DNA of 64,000 nucleotides from Chaunax sp. Z400 (GCA_037577475.1 CM075186.1:2053501-2117500), one strand, 5' to 3'; counted from the stretch's first letter, positions 13,201 to 24,573 are shown. Made by a program: numbers and translations. Notes: generated by a model not told the origin, from the sequence alone.

Positions 13201-14517
13201 TAGCAAAAATAGATTTTTTTTATGCTGCAAAATATGTCAATTTAATCCTAAAGAGACACAAAGATACTACTGATGAACAAGTGGCTAATATCAGTGCTAA
13301 CTCTCCACGCCCTTCAAAGGGACATAACATACTAGACCATAAGAAGGGGGGGGAGGAGGAGGGAAGGGGATGGGGAGCACTGAGGAAAACAACATGAGCT
13401 CCATTACAAAAGAAAGCACCACATTCACAACAAAGAAAAAAGAAAAAAAAGAAAGCTTTTGGAGAGGGAGCTGGAGCTAATTCAGCTACTCCTTAAGAGG
13501 AGTGATTGCTAACAGAGCCACTGGATTAAATGCACAGCCCAACCGCAACCTAATGGCAACAAAGCATCCTCTAAATGAAAGAAAAAAAACATGAAAGTCT
13601 CTGTGAAACAAAAGCAATGCTCAAGAGGTTTTTGCGGAATGCCGAGTTCCTCAAACAAAAGCATCGTAAATGTAAATGTTTGTCTGCTCAACATCTTTTC
13701 CTGCATGTATGTGCGCACTCTGAAGAGCCAGCCAGGCATGGACACAACCAATTTTCCCCCGATTAACAACAGATGTGTCCATCTATTTTGGTTCGACAAG
13801 CATTCTCTGCAATAACACCATTAGTTGTCTCCTCATTTTCAATATCATTTTTCAGCCATACGTTTTCCCCATTAGGGCTTTGGTCGCCTTTCCATAACTT
13901 TAGCATAGCCAGCAGTGGACGACATGCTGCTAACCAACAGGCCCACAGCAGAACCTCCACGAACAGAGACCAGAGGAACAGACTGTCAGCTGTGAGGAGA
14001 ACAACTAAGATAGTGTGGGATCTGCATGAAGTCCTCTTGAGTAAAGCCAACACAATGGTTACACAACAGTGAGTCAAAGAAGACTGTGTGTTGCTGGTTT
14101 GAGTTTGACTGTGTGATGTGTGCAGCTTGGCTTTGGCTTTTGAGGAGCCATATTTGGTGGGGCTCAGAGAGTCAGGGGCACTTTTTATTTCAGACTCTTC
14201 ATGCACTGATTCTTTAAACGGAGACAATAAGATCAGGCATTTTACTCTCCATCTTTGATGGTGGCGTCACTAGTTTTATTATTTAGGGATGTTCTTAAGG
14301 ACTAAATTCCCTGAGATTTAATTAGGAAGATTAAACTTAGACTATTTGACTAATCTAAGAATTTATCTCAAAAATCAACAAAACTGAGCAGTCAAAATGA
14401 TTGCGTATATTTGACACATCAGTACAGGATGCTCATTTTTTATTCTGCAACATTTGTCTACAAAGACATTTCAGTACAAATTATGTTAATATTTAATTTA
14501 ACCCTGACAGCATCTTA
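10217..14517. other. Intronic AT-rich sequence, no gene
   Basis: No exon is recognised. A G-rich purine tract lies at 13346-13376. The longest open frame, on the minus strand at 13763-14227 (about 154 codons), has no domain or homology I know and its length is within chance expectation for 64 kb. I see no intact transposon here. Confidence 0.6.
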
Positions 14518-15289
14518 AGCTCCACCAAGGAGGTTACATATGTCTGTTTGCTTGTTAGCAGGATTACACAAAAACTGATGGACGGATTTACATGAAATTT
14601 TCACCAAACATGGACCCTAGCATATCCTAGTGATGGTTAAATTTTGGTGATGATCTGGTGAAAGATGGGACTGGTACTGCTGGAATAAGGGCCTGTGTCC
14701 ACCATTTTTTCCCAGCTGAAAATACCAGGTGCTCTTCTGAAAACATCCAGCTGGGAGCGCTTGAGAGCGCTTTGGAGAAGCAACGTTTTTCAGCTGAGGC
14801 GCTTTGGTTGCTATGATACGGAATATCCACAGAGGTAATTTGTGTTGCAAGGACCTAATTTTGCGGATTCTTTGTTTTATTAGCAAATACTGAGTTTAAA
14901 AATGGCAGCACAAGGTAGAGGACTTGCTCTAGCTCTGGATCAAGGGAAGTCTGGAGGAAGTCGGGAGAGAGGACGGACCCCCAGGGCTATGTGGGTCCCG
15001 CCCCTCCTCCGCTGTGATTGGACTGCTGTGTAAAAAGTGACAGTGACGAGCGCCGTATTTCACCCAAAGTTAAAAAATTTTTAACTTTCCGCGACCACAA
15101 AAAAACCGCCAAACGCGCAGAAAAGATGCTCAGCGCCTCGTCACACTGCTGACGTCTGTAGCGTAGTGTAAATACGCTGCACTCCCATTACAAATAATTA
15201 AACAAATACGAAGGCCTCAGGAAAAAATGCATTGGTGGACACAGACCCTAACAATTATGTGGAGGACTGTTGGGCCTTGGCGGAGGTTT
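14518..15289. mobile_element. TIR element of the 9345-9566 family, split by an insertion
   Basis: The left terminus, agctccaccaaggaggtt at 14518, and the right terminus, ccttggcggaggtttg ending near 15289, match the 9345-9566 family ends. Between them lies another element (14688-15249). Removing it leaves about 210 bp, close to the 222 bp of the intact relative, which supports the nesting. Confidence 0.6.
14688..15249. mobile_element. 562-bp non-autonomous DNA element nested in an older repeat
   Basis: The ends are inverted repeats: agggcctgtgtccaccat on the left and, read inverted from 15249, agggtctgtgtccaccaat. The interior contains GC-rich segments such as gggagcgcttgagagcgctt and a 14-bp palindrome, agttaaaaaatttttaact. 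No open transposase frame is seen. The type resembles teleost hAT-like MITEs, but the superfamily is not proven. Confidence 0.55.
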
Positions 15290-16284
15290 GTCTCTTGTCT
15301 TAAATGTACCGTCCAGAAACACCTGCCCCCTATTCACACCTACAGCATATTGTCAGGGACCCTAAGAACAAAGGAGACCCCTTTTGGACCACATGTCGTG
15401 ACCTACATACACTTAGCTCTAGAGACGGCTCCAACGTGTACAGTAGTAGAATAATAACACTTAGTTAAATAAGTATTTCTAGTGCCGACTAGTGAGGGTA
15501 GCAGTGTCTTATCGACCAATCGTGCTCATCCCTACTATCATTGTCAACTTCATTATCACCACAGACCATCAGTGGTCTGAGGTACCAAAACAGCCTTCTG
15601 CAAACACACAACATCCAGCTTATAATGCCTGCTTTCTAATGTGTTTTAACTGTCATTCATTTCATATCACTGACGGCCTTATCCCCTGACACAATGCTCT
15701 GAATCTCATGATATTCCTCTTAAATTCAGAAGCTTCGAAGTCAACTGTCGTAACCACTGGACCAGCCTGTGAGGAATGGCTACCAGACTAAAAACAGCCT
15801 TTTTATTGTTTTGACAACACGTGTCCACCATGTTTTTCCCTAAGAAATCTACTGATCCTCCGTAGAGACTCTGAAATGCAGAAAATCCATAAGACTTAAA
15901 GGCGTTGGCATGTTAGCCATACTATACAACCATGTCTCATATACAGTGTGTACTAGTGCATCATGGAAGCAGCAGTTTGCCCACACTGACATATTCATAG
16001 CCGAGATACAGTTTTTGACAGCTGCAACATTGAATGTAAATCTGAGATTGCGGCACTTAAATTCAGCAGAAAGTCCAATTTCTGCTCCATTTGCTCCTAT
16101 TTCTAATGAAAAATGGTTTCAACACCAAATGAAACTGAAAACAAGTGGCTACTGACAGAAATGACATCACTGCAAAACTCACTCCAGCAGCTGAAGCTCA
16201 GAAAGATTCTCACAGCACAAACACAAAGACACACATAAGCCCAACGCTGCTCCCTTTCCCTTTAGCGACAGAACCCAGACTGAC
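15290..16284. other. Proximal wnt7b intron 2
   Basis: Non-coding sequence between the nested repeat and the exon 2 donor. No repeats of note were recognised. Open frames overlapping exon 2 on the plus strand are shadows of the Wnt exon. Confidence 0.6.
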
Positions 16285-16511
16285 CTACTCGCAGCTCCTG
16301 GCCGAAGACTGTCCTTTCTCCCAGTGCCGAACAGTTCCAGCGTCCGTACCGGAACTGGTATTGACACTCATTGATGCCCATCTGGGCGCCTTCGCCCACA
16401 ACAATGATGGCGTCCGGCCGGCTCTGACAGATAGCCCGCTGGCGAGGGGCCAGCCCGGGAATCTTGTTGCAGATGATGTTGGCGCCCAGAGCCACCACCG
16501 AGGACAAGGCC
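16285..16511 (-). CDS. wnt7b: wnt7b coding exon 2 (start of the Wnt domain)
   Basis: This exon encodes residues 24-100 (exon 1a numbering) of Wnt7b. Recognisable blocks are ALSSVVALGANIICNKIPGL, APRQRAICQSRPDAIIVVGE, MGINECQYQF and RWNCSALGERTVFGQELRVG. Cysteines at about 38, 52, 73 and 84 are the expected Wnt cysteines, and N83-C-S is the conserved N-glycosylation sequon. GANIICNK and GINECQYQF fit Wnt7b rather than Wnt7a (GASIICNK, GLDECQFQF). The acceptor is a pyrimidine-rich tract ending ttttggcag at 16512. The donor is gtcagt from 16284, leaving phase 1. At 227 nt it fits the Wnt7-type exon 2. The next exon should begin with Ser-Arg-Glu-Ala-Ala-Phe-Thr; I found nothing like it between here and position 1, so the gene continues outside the window. 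Confidence 0.96.
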
Positions 16512-17300
16512 CTGCCAAAATAAGAGAAACACACATTCATTGGTGCACACACATCCTACATTCAGTACGAACCTGCAGAGGACGGTCAGACTGACTCACA
16601 TATGTGAGACTCTCCAGGACAGGATTCAGTTTGACTCATGATTGATGCACACAGTGAACTGAAAGCTGTACTGTGTGAAATTATTGCTATTTAATGGATT
16701 AGAAAAAAGAAAAGTCAATCCATCATAAAAACACATTCAGGGAAAGTTGCTAAAAGCGACCAGAGAAAATAAGATGCTGGTGTGAATGGTGGGAGTTGGA
16801 CCTATGAAATGGGATTCTGTGTTCATCTCTATTCATTGATTGTGTATTATTTGAAGGTTCCTTGAAGGCCACTTTTGTTTACTAGCAAACAACATAAAAA
16901 TGCTGGGATCCACCACCATTTATAAGCTGCTTTTATAAGCAGCCGAACCAAACAGCTGAACCAATCAGAAGACGTGTGGACACAGGCTGGAGGATCCTGA
17001 CGCCCAGTGTGTCGTTATATCTATTGATTAGTGATCAGCTCTCCTGAAATACTTTGATAAGTTGTTGTTTTTTTCTTGTTATTTCTGCAGTTAAGAGTTC
17101 TTCTGAATTCAATATGAAATTATCTTCTGTTTGTTTTGCTGTAATCTAACACCACATGTTACCTGGTGGTGTCTTTGTTAGCCTCTAGCATCACAGTTAG
17201 CTGAAACATTTCTTTTGTTTTTTAGCATTTTGGGAGCGTATTGCTACGAAGCTGGCTGTGATAGGTCTCCTTCTCTTACTTTGATTTTTTATATGTAAAA
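16512..17300. other. wnt7b intron 1, exon 2-proximal part
   Basis: Non-coding. A short hairpin (gctgctt-ttat-aagcagc) lies near 16927-16944. No other element was recognised. Confidence 0.5.
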
Positions 17301-17512
17301 TGGGCGGTACGGTGGTAAAGTGGTTCGCGATATCATTCGAATCCAGACCCGGTATCTGTCAGAGTGGACTTCACACGTTCTCCTAAGCCTGACTGGAGAC
17401 CTGTCCAGGTGTACCACGCCTCTCATCCAAAGTCAGCTGCAATAGGTTCCAGCCCCCTGCTCCCAATCAAAGGACAAACGAGTTATAGAAAAGGGATAGA
17501 TTGATTGATTGA
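17301..17512 (+). mobile_element. Eroded and shortened SINE copy
   Basis: It shows the same family signature as 8991-9320: gggcggtacggtggtaaagtgg at the head, a damaged B-box (attcgaatcc), cacacgttctcct, gacctgtccaggtgtacc, gcctctcatccaaagtcagc and a tail of agttatagaaaagggataga followed by a ttga run. Several central blocks are missing, so it is an old or internally deleted copy. Confidence 0.65.
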
Positions 17513-17514
17513 TA

Positions 17515-18280
17515 TACACCGATCAGCCATAACATTATAACCACCTGCCTAATATTGTGCAGGTCCCACTTTGGCACCAAAACAGCTCTGACCTTTCGAG
17601 GCGTGGACTCCACCAGACCTCTGTAGGTGTTGCTGTGGTATCTGGAACCAAGACATTAGCAGCAGATCCTTTAAGTCCTCTAAGCTGTGAGGTGGGGCCT
17701 CCATGGATCGGACCTGTGTGTCCAGCACATCCCACAGATCCTGATTGGATTGAGATCTTGGGGACTTTGGAGGCTGAGTCAATACCTTGAACTCGTTATG
17801 TTCCTCAAACCATTCCATCCCATTGCTCCGTGGTCCAGGTCTGATGGCACTTTCTGCTGTGGACAGGGGTCAGCATGGGCAGTAAGCTGTGATGCTCTGT
17901 GTGTTCTGACACCTTTCTATGAGAACCAGCATTAAGCTTTTCAGCAATGTGTGCTACAGTAGCTCTTCTGTGGGCTAGCCTTCACTCCCCATGTGCATCA
18001 ATGACTCTTGGGCGCCAATGACCCTGTCGCTGGTGCACCGGTTGTCCTTAAGACCACTTTTGGTAGGTACTAACCACTACACCCAACAAGACCTGCAGTT
18101 TTGGAGATGCTCTGACCCAGTCGGCTAGACTCAGATCCTTATGGCTGACCTTTTTTTTCCTGCTTCCAACACATCAACTGCTGCCTAATAAATCCCACCC
18201 ACTGACAGGGGGCCATTGTGACGAGATAATCCACGTTATTCACTTGGCCTGTCAGTGGTTCTAATGTTACGGCTGGTGTA
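17515..18280 (-). pseudogene. Internally deleted Tc1/mariner-like transposon with transposase remnant
   Basis: The termini are inverted repeats: tacaccgatcagccataaca on the left and, inverted at the right end, tacaccagccgtaacattag. The left end abuts TA. On the minus strand, 17549-17818 encodes the carboxyl end of a Tc1-like transposase, including WFEEHNEFKVLT, DLWDVLDTQVRSMEAPP and LEDLKDLLLMSW, where the DDE-domain C-terminal part is expected. The opposite side retains amino-end-encoding sequence near the right TIR. At 766 bp it is about half the usual Tc1 length, so the middle, including much of the catalytic domain, is missing. It cannot encode an active transposase. Confidence 0.88.
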
Positions 18281-21200
18281 TGTAACATAGTTAGCAGTCT
18301 GGAGCTTATTACTACAAAGCTGGCAGTGAGAGGCCTAATATGAGTCTGTTGTTAGAAGAATCAACGACTGGTTGAAGCCAAAAAGTGATGGTTGTGCGAG
18401 ATTCATCCCAAGACAAGACAGAGAGAGAGTAGAAAGCTGCTAGACTGAATTTTCTACATCTTTACAAGCATTTTGTTCATGATCCAGTGCTTGGTTGCAT
18501 ATTATGGTATGTAGTTTTCCCCTTCAGTGGGTGTGGGTTTGAGAGTATACACTGGTGAGTGTTTTGTGATGTAGCTCAGTTGTTAACCAAATGTCACGCA
18601 CAATATTATTCCTTATGATTTGTATATTTATGTGTTGGGTGTAAATTTCATGACAGATTATTTGTAGTTTTCTGTGAAAATAAGTGAGGTTTTCGAGGCT
18701 TAATGCTGTGCAATAAATGACACGTCTCTCACTTCTCTTCATCAAGTGATCACGACATGTGATTTCACCAAAAACTCTTGTTAAAGATGGTTTTGCAGCC
18801 ATTGAGGAAGCCAGAACAGATTAGGGCTAAACAAAGCGTTGACTTTCTCCACGACTCTGTTTATAGCCCTCAAAAACCATGTAGATACATACTTTTCAAA
18901 CATGTCAGGGACAGGGAGCCATAAATGAGCGCAGAGGCAAAATGCAAGCTTTGAAGTATGACGTCGACCTCAAAAGTCTTCACCACAAAACAGGGCGAAC
19001 TCGCACAAGCGAGCTGTGTGTCAGCAAAAAGCGATGGCGGCGTGAAAAGGAAGGGAGTGTGAGGGGGGGGAGACGCTGAGAGAGATTTCTGTGGATTCAC
19101 AGAGATCCTGGTAGGAGACCCCCTGACTAACAACAAAGACACGACCGTTGATGAGAAGTCGCTCGCGGACAATTGTGCCCCCTTTCCGCTGGTTGCTCAA
19201 GTTTTTCCACAAAGGCAGAAAAAAAGCATAAATCTCAATTTCCAACACTTCCAATAAATCCTGACTGCAGCCGTATCTGTTACCAGGCTGACGACTGCCT
19301 GCACACATTCTCCTGGTCGTCCCAGTGCAGTCTGGGGAACGCAGTCAACTATATGTAAAACAGAAAGTGCCACTGTGTTTACTGATGATTGAGCAAACCT
19401 GCTCTGAGAGCTAGTCCAACGAAGATTCTGTCAACTACAGTCAAATGGCAACATTTCAAAAAATAATCATAATAATAAACAAGCTGTTAATTAAACAGAG
19501 AGCATAATAATGCATTTTTGCTCTGCATTACATTTCCATTGCTGGACTGTCAGCTGAGGACACTAAACTACCAAAATCTAAAAAATGAAACCTTGTTTTT
19601 GAAGAATAAAAAAATGCATCTGGTGCGTTCACTGTCTGCAGGGAAGGCTCTGTTGTTCTCTAGCTCTCTCTGCTGTAAAATAGGCTTGAACTCCTCTGAC
19701 CCCCTGTCACCCACTGCGGTATATGTGGTCGTTCACGGCAACAATGACATGCAGTCCTGTACGCACCAAAAAAAGGTCAGGCTCACTGGTGCAACAGGAG
19801 AAATTCACCATCCTGCATAATGAAAGTGTGTTTCTATAAAATCCAAACGCAACAAAATGAAGATATTTTATATCTGTGATATTTTAGTGCGACGTCTCAC
19901 TGACAAGCCAGGGCTCCTCTTCTTTCTCATGCCATTCACCTGCTACAGTTCACACACAGTCTACCACGAGCTACCTAAACCATCAGACAACAGCAAACAC
20001 AAAAATTCCAGAGCTAAGCTTTTAAATCCCTGAAATCATCAAAGTGCACAAATGCGATTCTGTTTGCTTAGTGTGTGCTGTGTGTGTGTGTGTGTGCAGC
20101 AGCTCGCCTGCTCGGATACAGATCCACCGGCAGATAGACGGCCGGCAGAAACTCCAACAACACTTGGAAATGTCACAGAATGTGTCTGTTTAGACGCTTC
20201 GTCAAAATTTACACAGAGGATGAAGCGTGGTTTCATGTATCAGGTATTAGAATACTGATCTGTGCAGATCGATCCCTGATGTCACTCCATATTAGGGGTT
20301 CATTTGTTTTTTTATTACTAAGCAACAGGTGGCATTCATTTTTTGCCGATTTTGAGCCTTCACCTCTGAACTCAGAGGAGACACAAACCTTCTTAATGGA
20401 TCGTTTTGTGACTGACAGAAAAACACATAACGTCCAGCAACAGAAGTCAGAGGAGCAGAGGCCTCGATCAGCTCAACGTGACAATTAAATGACTTTCTAT
20501 GGGATATTAAAGGAACTAATCAGAGCCAGCGGTGAACAGTGAGGAGCTCACAGATTCCATCCAGGGGCAGTTTGGCCTTAGAGTCTCCATCATGGCATAC
20601 AGTGTGCTCAGAGCCACCTACTCCATCACATGGAACACTTTGAACCTAACTGACAGACCATTAAGCTCCCAGGCATGCATCTTCCACCGAGGAATGCACT
20701 CACAAAAAATGTCTGAGACACAACTGAGGAGACGCTCCTCTTTTTCCAGCAGCAGAGAATTGTGTTATTTCAGTGCTGCTCATTCACAAAGATAACCTCC
20801 GTTTTACACTGAAGGTGTTTGATTCATAAAAAATCACCTCCATCTGGGTTACACAATATCTGCCATGAGGGTGATGTTAATAAGTGAGTGAAAATGGTCT
20901 GATTATTGCCACTGGAGCATTAAGTGTGAAACTGCCACACACAACTCTACAAATTTTACACTTTAACATGTGTCTGTGCAGCTTTGACGCCCTGCATTAT
21001 CTTGAAACCATATTCAACTTAGCAAATGTTCTTCATTTTGCGACCAATGCTCAACATAAAACATACTTAAATAATCCAAACAAACAATCGTATGTAATTT
21101 TAATGTGCAGGCCATGACTAAATTTAGCCCACTTTTAACAGAAAACCAAAAAAAACACATCTATTTCAGCATCAGGTTTGGGGTCTCCGGGCAGCAGAGG

Positions 21201-22029
21201 AGGCAAGCAGGGCTGACTAATTATTCCGGAGGCTTTAAGAGAACCAGTGTCCTCGTGCAACAGGAATTCCTCTTTTAATTCAAAGCCGCAGCGCATTTAT
21301 GGCGTCAATCACGTGCATGTTTGCAGGCAGATATTCTAAAACGTGGCTTGAAATGATAACGTCGAAATAAACCAGAGGTGAGGTAATGCACGCGGGGAAT
21401 ATTTCACCAGCCCTGACAGGTTAACGGTGCACGCGTGCGTAAAAAAACAACAAAAAAACTTAAATTCTCCACACATGAAGAGTCTCAGCATTGTCAATTG
21501 TCTTGAACTTCTCTGCCACTCTGTGGCCAAAACGAATCCATGTAGCGGCTACCAAAATGTTTTTTCTGACCCTGCAAAAGAAAATATGTCCCAGATCATC
21601 ACCGCTGACTCCTCAGGACGCGCTCATCCGCCAGCAGACGGCACATTAACGGGTTCGCCTAATTACTTTATTCCCACGTGGATCATTTATCCCAGCGACT
21701 TGTCCGCTGATGAGTATTCTCTCGACGGGATTTTACACGTGTGCAACATTAGGAAGTAAATTATTCTAGAATGAAATCACTTAGTGGGTAACTTAGGAGC
21801 CAGTAAGCTCTTTATGCCGTTATGGCACAATATGCCTCAAATTAATCTCCAATCAGTGGACGCGCAGAACCGAAGACATTCATCTGAGAACCGGCGTTTA
21901 ATTATTGGAAAAAATGACATATAGCCCGATGTCCGGCAGGAACCCAAACCCGTGCGTCATTGTGTTGCTGGGGATGAGCGCGCGCACTCTTAAGTTAATT
22001 AAGGCGCCAGTTAATTGGCTGAAACTTAC
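18281..22029. other. wnt7b intron 1 between the Tc1 element and exon 1b
   Basis: No exon is recognised. A short GT run lies near 20079-20098. Approximately 21180-22020, just 3' of exon 1b, is free of recognised repeats and looks like unique sequence with AT-rich cores (attattccgg, taattaaggcgccagttaat), so it may include regulatory elements. This is an impression from the sequence, not from comparison. Confidence 0.4.
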
Positions 22030-22112
22030 AGGTAGCTGCCGCTCGTCAGGATCAGGAAGATCTGCGGATAATAGACTGACAGCAGCACACTGCGCGACGA
22101 GAAGATGATCAT
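22030..22112 (-). CDS. wnt7b: wnt7b alternative coding exon 1b (second signal peptide)
   Basis: This is an alternative first exon of wnt7b, lying inside intron 1 about 2.4 kb downstream of exon 1a. From the ATG at 22112 it encodes MIIFSSRSVLLSVYYPQIFL followed by ILTSGSY and CT, and meets a consensus donor gtaagt at 22029-22024. The length is 83 nt, so the phase equals that of exon 1a (71 nt). Joined to exon 2 it gives Leu-Ala-Leu-Ser-Ser with no frame change. The peptide is hydrophobic and suited to be a signal sequence. An in-frame TAA lies ten codons upstream of the ATG. From memory, mammalian Wnt7b has an alternative first exon with a similar YYPQIFL-type peptide; this recollection supports the call but was not checked. 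The matching phase, strong donor, hydrophobic coding and position make chance unlikely. Exon 1a and exon 1b would be mutually exclusive, each driven by its own promoter. Confidence 0.85.
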
Positions 22113-22120
22113 GATGACAT
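22109..22120 (-). promoter_or_regulatory. Minimal uORF overlapping the exon 1b start codon
   Basis: An ATG at 22120 opens a three-codon ORF (Met-Ser-Ser) whose TGA stop overlaps the main ATG as ATGA. The upstream ATG has T at -3 and is weak, while the main ATG has A at -3. This layout is compatible with leaky scanning or termination-reinitiation. The geometry is seen directly; the function is inferred. Confidence 0.4.
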
Positions 22121-24502
22121 GGAGCAAATGACCACGTTCGGAGGACGAAAAACTCCCTTAAATCCCGCTTTTTACGTCCCTTTTTTGTTGTTGCAGAGAA
22201 TCAGAAAGAGGTGCCGCGCGTCTCCTCGTCTTGGTGCGGTGGCTCTTACGCAGCTCCAAGCTCCCAGGGCCGTGTGTGCGCTGAGATTGGCTCTGTCATC
22301 TCTCAGCGGCGGAGACTGTTACACAGTACTGTGGGTTCCCGAGCCGGAATGATGATGGTTTTAGGGATTTTGCATGGCAGAAAAGTGCCTCTCTCCGCTC
22401 TCATGAGAGTCGTGCCTACCATTGGGCAGGGAGAGACACTGCTATCCGCCCACTTTGCCACGACGGGACAATAGGGTGACACTGATCCGATCCCCGTTGG
22501 ACGTGCAGGAGGTTTTCATTCATCACCCCCCCTCACCACCCCACAACCCCCCCCCTCCTCCTCCTCCTCCTCCTCCTCATCCACCACCCATCCAGCCAAA
22601 AATAAACAAACTAGACGTTGGCTGCTTCAGCCTCACACCATCATCACAGCTCCACAAAACATTTCTTTGGCAGGTTGTGTTTGTTCTAAATCAACAAGTT
22701 GGTGCAATAAAATTGTATAAAATAGGTATACGTGTCATCATCCTGCCGAAAAGACTTTTTCTTATCTCCTGTGATATTACTAAATTCTTATATTCTTCTT
22801 TGGACATTTATGTACTCTGGTAAATTACTTTTCCTGAGAGATGTTGGCGTTTCAGTGACCTCATCGTCTCCCGTGGTTACTCTATAATAATAATATCATA
22901 ATCTATATAATAACTCTATCTGCTGTCTGGTGATCGAATTCGATGCCTTGATTCAAACATTTTTGAAAAGTTTTGTGGCCCTGCTGTAAAACGCTACAAT
23001 AATTTCCAAGTGTTGCTTAAGAGAAATAAAAATACCTGGGGAGATTTTGCCAGAGAGCTTAGAGAGTTCAGGCATCGTGACTGTCACTCAACACCTGCAG
23101 GCTCCAGTCGTTGTAAATGAAGAGGGTACCGTGAAAGACGCAGTAAAAGGATGGAAGGAATGAGCTCAGGCTCAGTAAACACGGAGATGAGCTACTGTCA
23201 TGTGATATGAGTATCTGTCAGCTACACGCTTCACTCCGCTTGCATGACGTCTCTTAAGAGGCCTGACGCGGATTTTGTTTGGTCCATTGTGGCTGCGGGG
23301 ATGTCCGAGCTTAGTGACATCATCAGCACAGTTGTACAGTTGTATGGTCTGTCTTTAGAGACTAAACAGAGACTTCTTTTTAAATATCTCTCATCCAAGA
23401 GGCGTCTTCTCAGTTAGTTTAGTGAAATCTCTTTGGATTACCATGACCTGGATGAGTGAGAATCAACACAAATATTCTGTATCTTATTTCTAAAAAAATG
23501 GGTTCTATCATATGTGGCAGCTTATATTTCAGATAACTTAAATTCTTTAAATGCGCAATTCAAGAAAGCAAATGTAGTGGCGCATAAAAAGATGCCTGAT
23601 GAATAAAATATTACAGGAAAAATCAAATAACTTCCATCACATCTTCATTTTTTAGGTAAGAATAATTGTTGCATAGCTAACCTGTTGACCTTCAAGTTTT
23701 TGTGAGTAGTTATAAATTAGAATTTAATTATAGAATAGAAAATTACTTTTTTTTATGAGAGCGAATAAACAGCATCAACTGTGTCTGCATAGATTCTCAC
23801 TCATCCACAGTTCATAGTAATCCTCAAAGGTTGGATAGAAGACGACTGGACTGAGGGAACCTCTTAGATCAGAGGTGAAGCGTCTCCAAAACAAAAACAA
23901 GTCCTGTTGCCTTTTATTTTGGGGAGCAAATGTCCCAGAAGCGCACACAGAAAAGTACAAAACAATAGAAGTTCTCTTTCTGCGTCCAGTGTGTCAACCT
24001 GAGGGTCCTAACATGATCGTGTACTTACACATGCTTGCAAGTCCCTCTGTGTTTATGCATCAAGGTTGAGGTATTGCAAAACAGGTAAAAACTCCGGGCA
24101 ATGGAATGTGGAAATACAACTCAGCCTGCCGCTATTAATGAAGGTATGCAGGGGTGAGCTGGATCTGGAGCAGAGACAGCGGCTCAAATTATCTCGTGCG
24201 ACAAAAGGAGCAGGAGTCTTATGGGGTGAACTCAATATCCCTCCGACAGCGAATAGGAATCGATCATATTGCTCGTTGGCATGAGACCTGATCTGCCACT
24301 TTTACGCACGACACATTCCCCGGGTGCACGCGTCTGCATAGAAACTAGTTTTAATACACCTGCTGAAAACGGATTAAGTCTGAGGTCAGAGGGCAGCCGA
24401 TGTTTTCCCTCTAAATCATTTACATCACAATGAATGTCGGACACATGTTTACGCGCTGGAAGACAGCTACGCTGTGTAAATCACAGGTCGTTAAAAACTC
24501 AC
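22113..24502. other. Between exon 1b and exon 1a: putative exon 1b promoter and intron
   Basis: It contains the probable exon 1b leader and promoter (22113 to about 22450) and a pyrimidine-rich tract at 22526-22590 with runs of C and repeated CTC. The rest, to the exon 1a donor, is intronic with no recognised element. Confidence 0.5.
22286..22290 (-). promoter_or_regulatory. CCAAT box upstream of wnt7b exon 1b
   Basis: The minus strand carries CCAAT (GAGCCAATCTCAG) about 175 bp 5' of the exon 1b ATG, in a fairly GC-rich stretch (22200-22450) with several CpGs. No good TATA box is seen between it and the ATG, so a TATA-less promoter is more likely. This is a candidate from position and motif only. 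Confidence 0.3.
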
Positions 24503-24573
24503 CCAAGCCTGAGGTATATGATGCCAAAACACAGGAACACGTAGAGACTCCGCTTTCGGAGGGGTCTGTGCAT
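24503..24573 (-). CDS. wnt7b: wnt7b coding exon 1a (signal peptide, 5' partial gene)
   Basis: This exon encodes the first 23 and two-thirds codons of Wnt7b, a secreted lipid-modified ligand of Frizzled/LRP (beta-catenin) signalling. The peptide starts MHRPLRKRSLYVFLCFG and ends IIYLRLG, which matches the known Wnt7b amino terminus: a basic n-region (R3, R6-K7-R8) followed by a hydrophobic core, as in an ER signal peptide. The ATG at 24573 is the first ATG in its frame, although the frame is open upstream for about 100 codons. It has A at -3. The exon is 71 nt and ends CTT-GG before a consensus donor gtgagt at 24502-24497, leaving phase 2. Exon 2 begins G-GCC, so the junction reads Gly-Ala as in other Wnt7b proteins. 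The intron to exon 2 is 7991 bp. The paralogue (wnt7ba or wnt7bb) cannot be assigned from this window. Confidence 0.93.

Noticed and set aside
13763..14227. Minus-strand open frame of about 154 codons
   Set aside because: No recognised domain and no splice context. A handful of frames of this length are expected by chance in 64 kb read in six frames.
16145..16594. Plus-strand 149-codon frame over wnt7b exon 2
   Set aside because: It is the antisense shadow of the Wnt exon.
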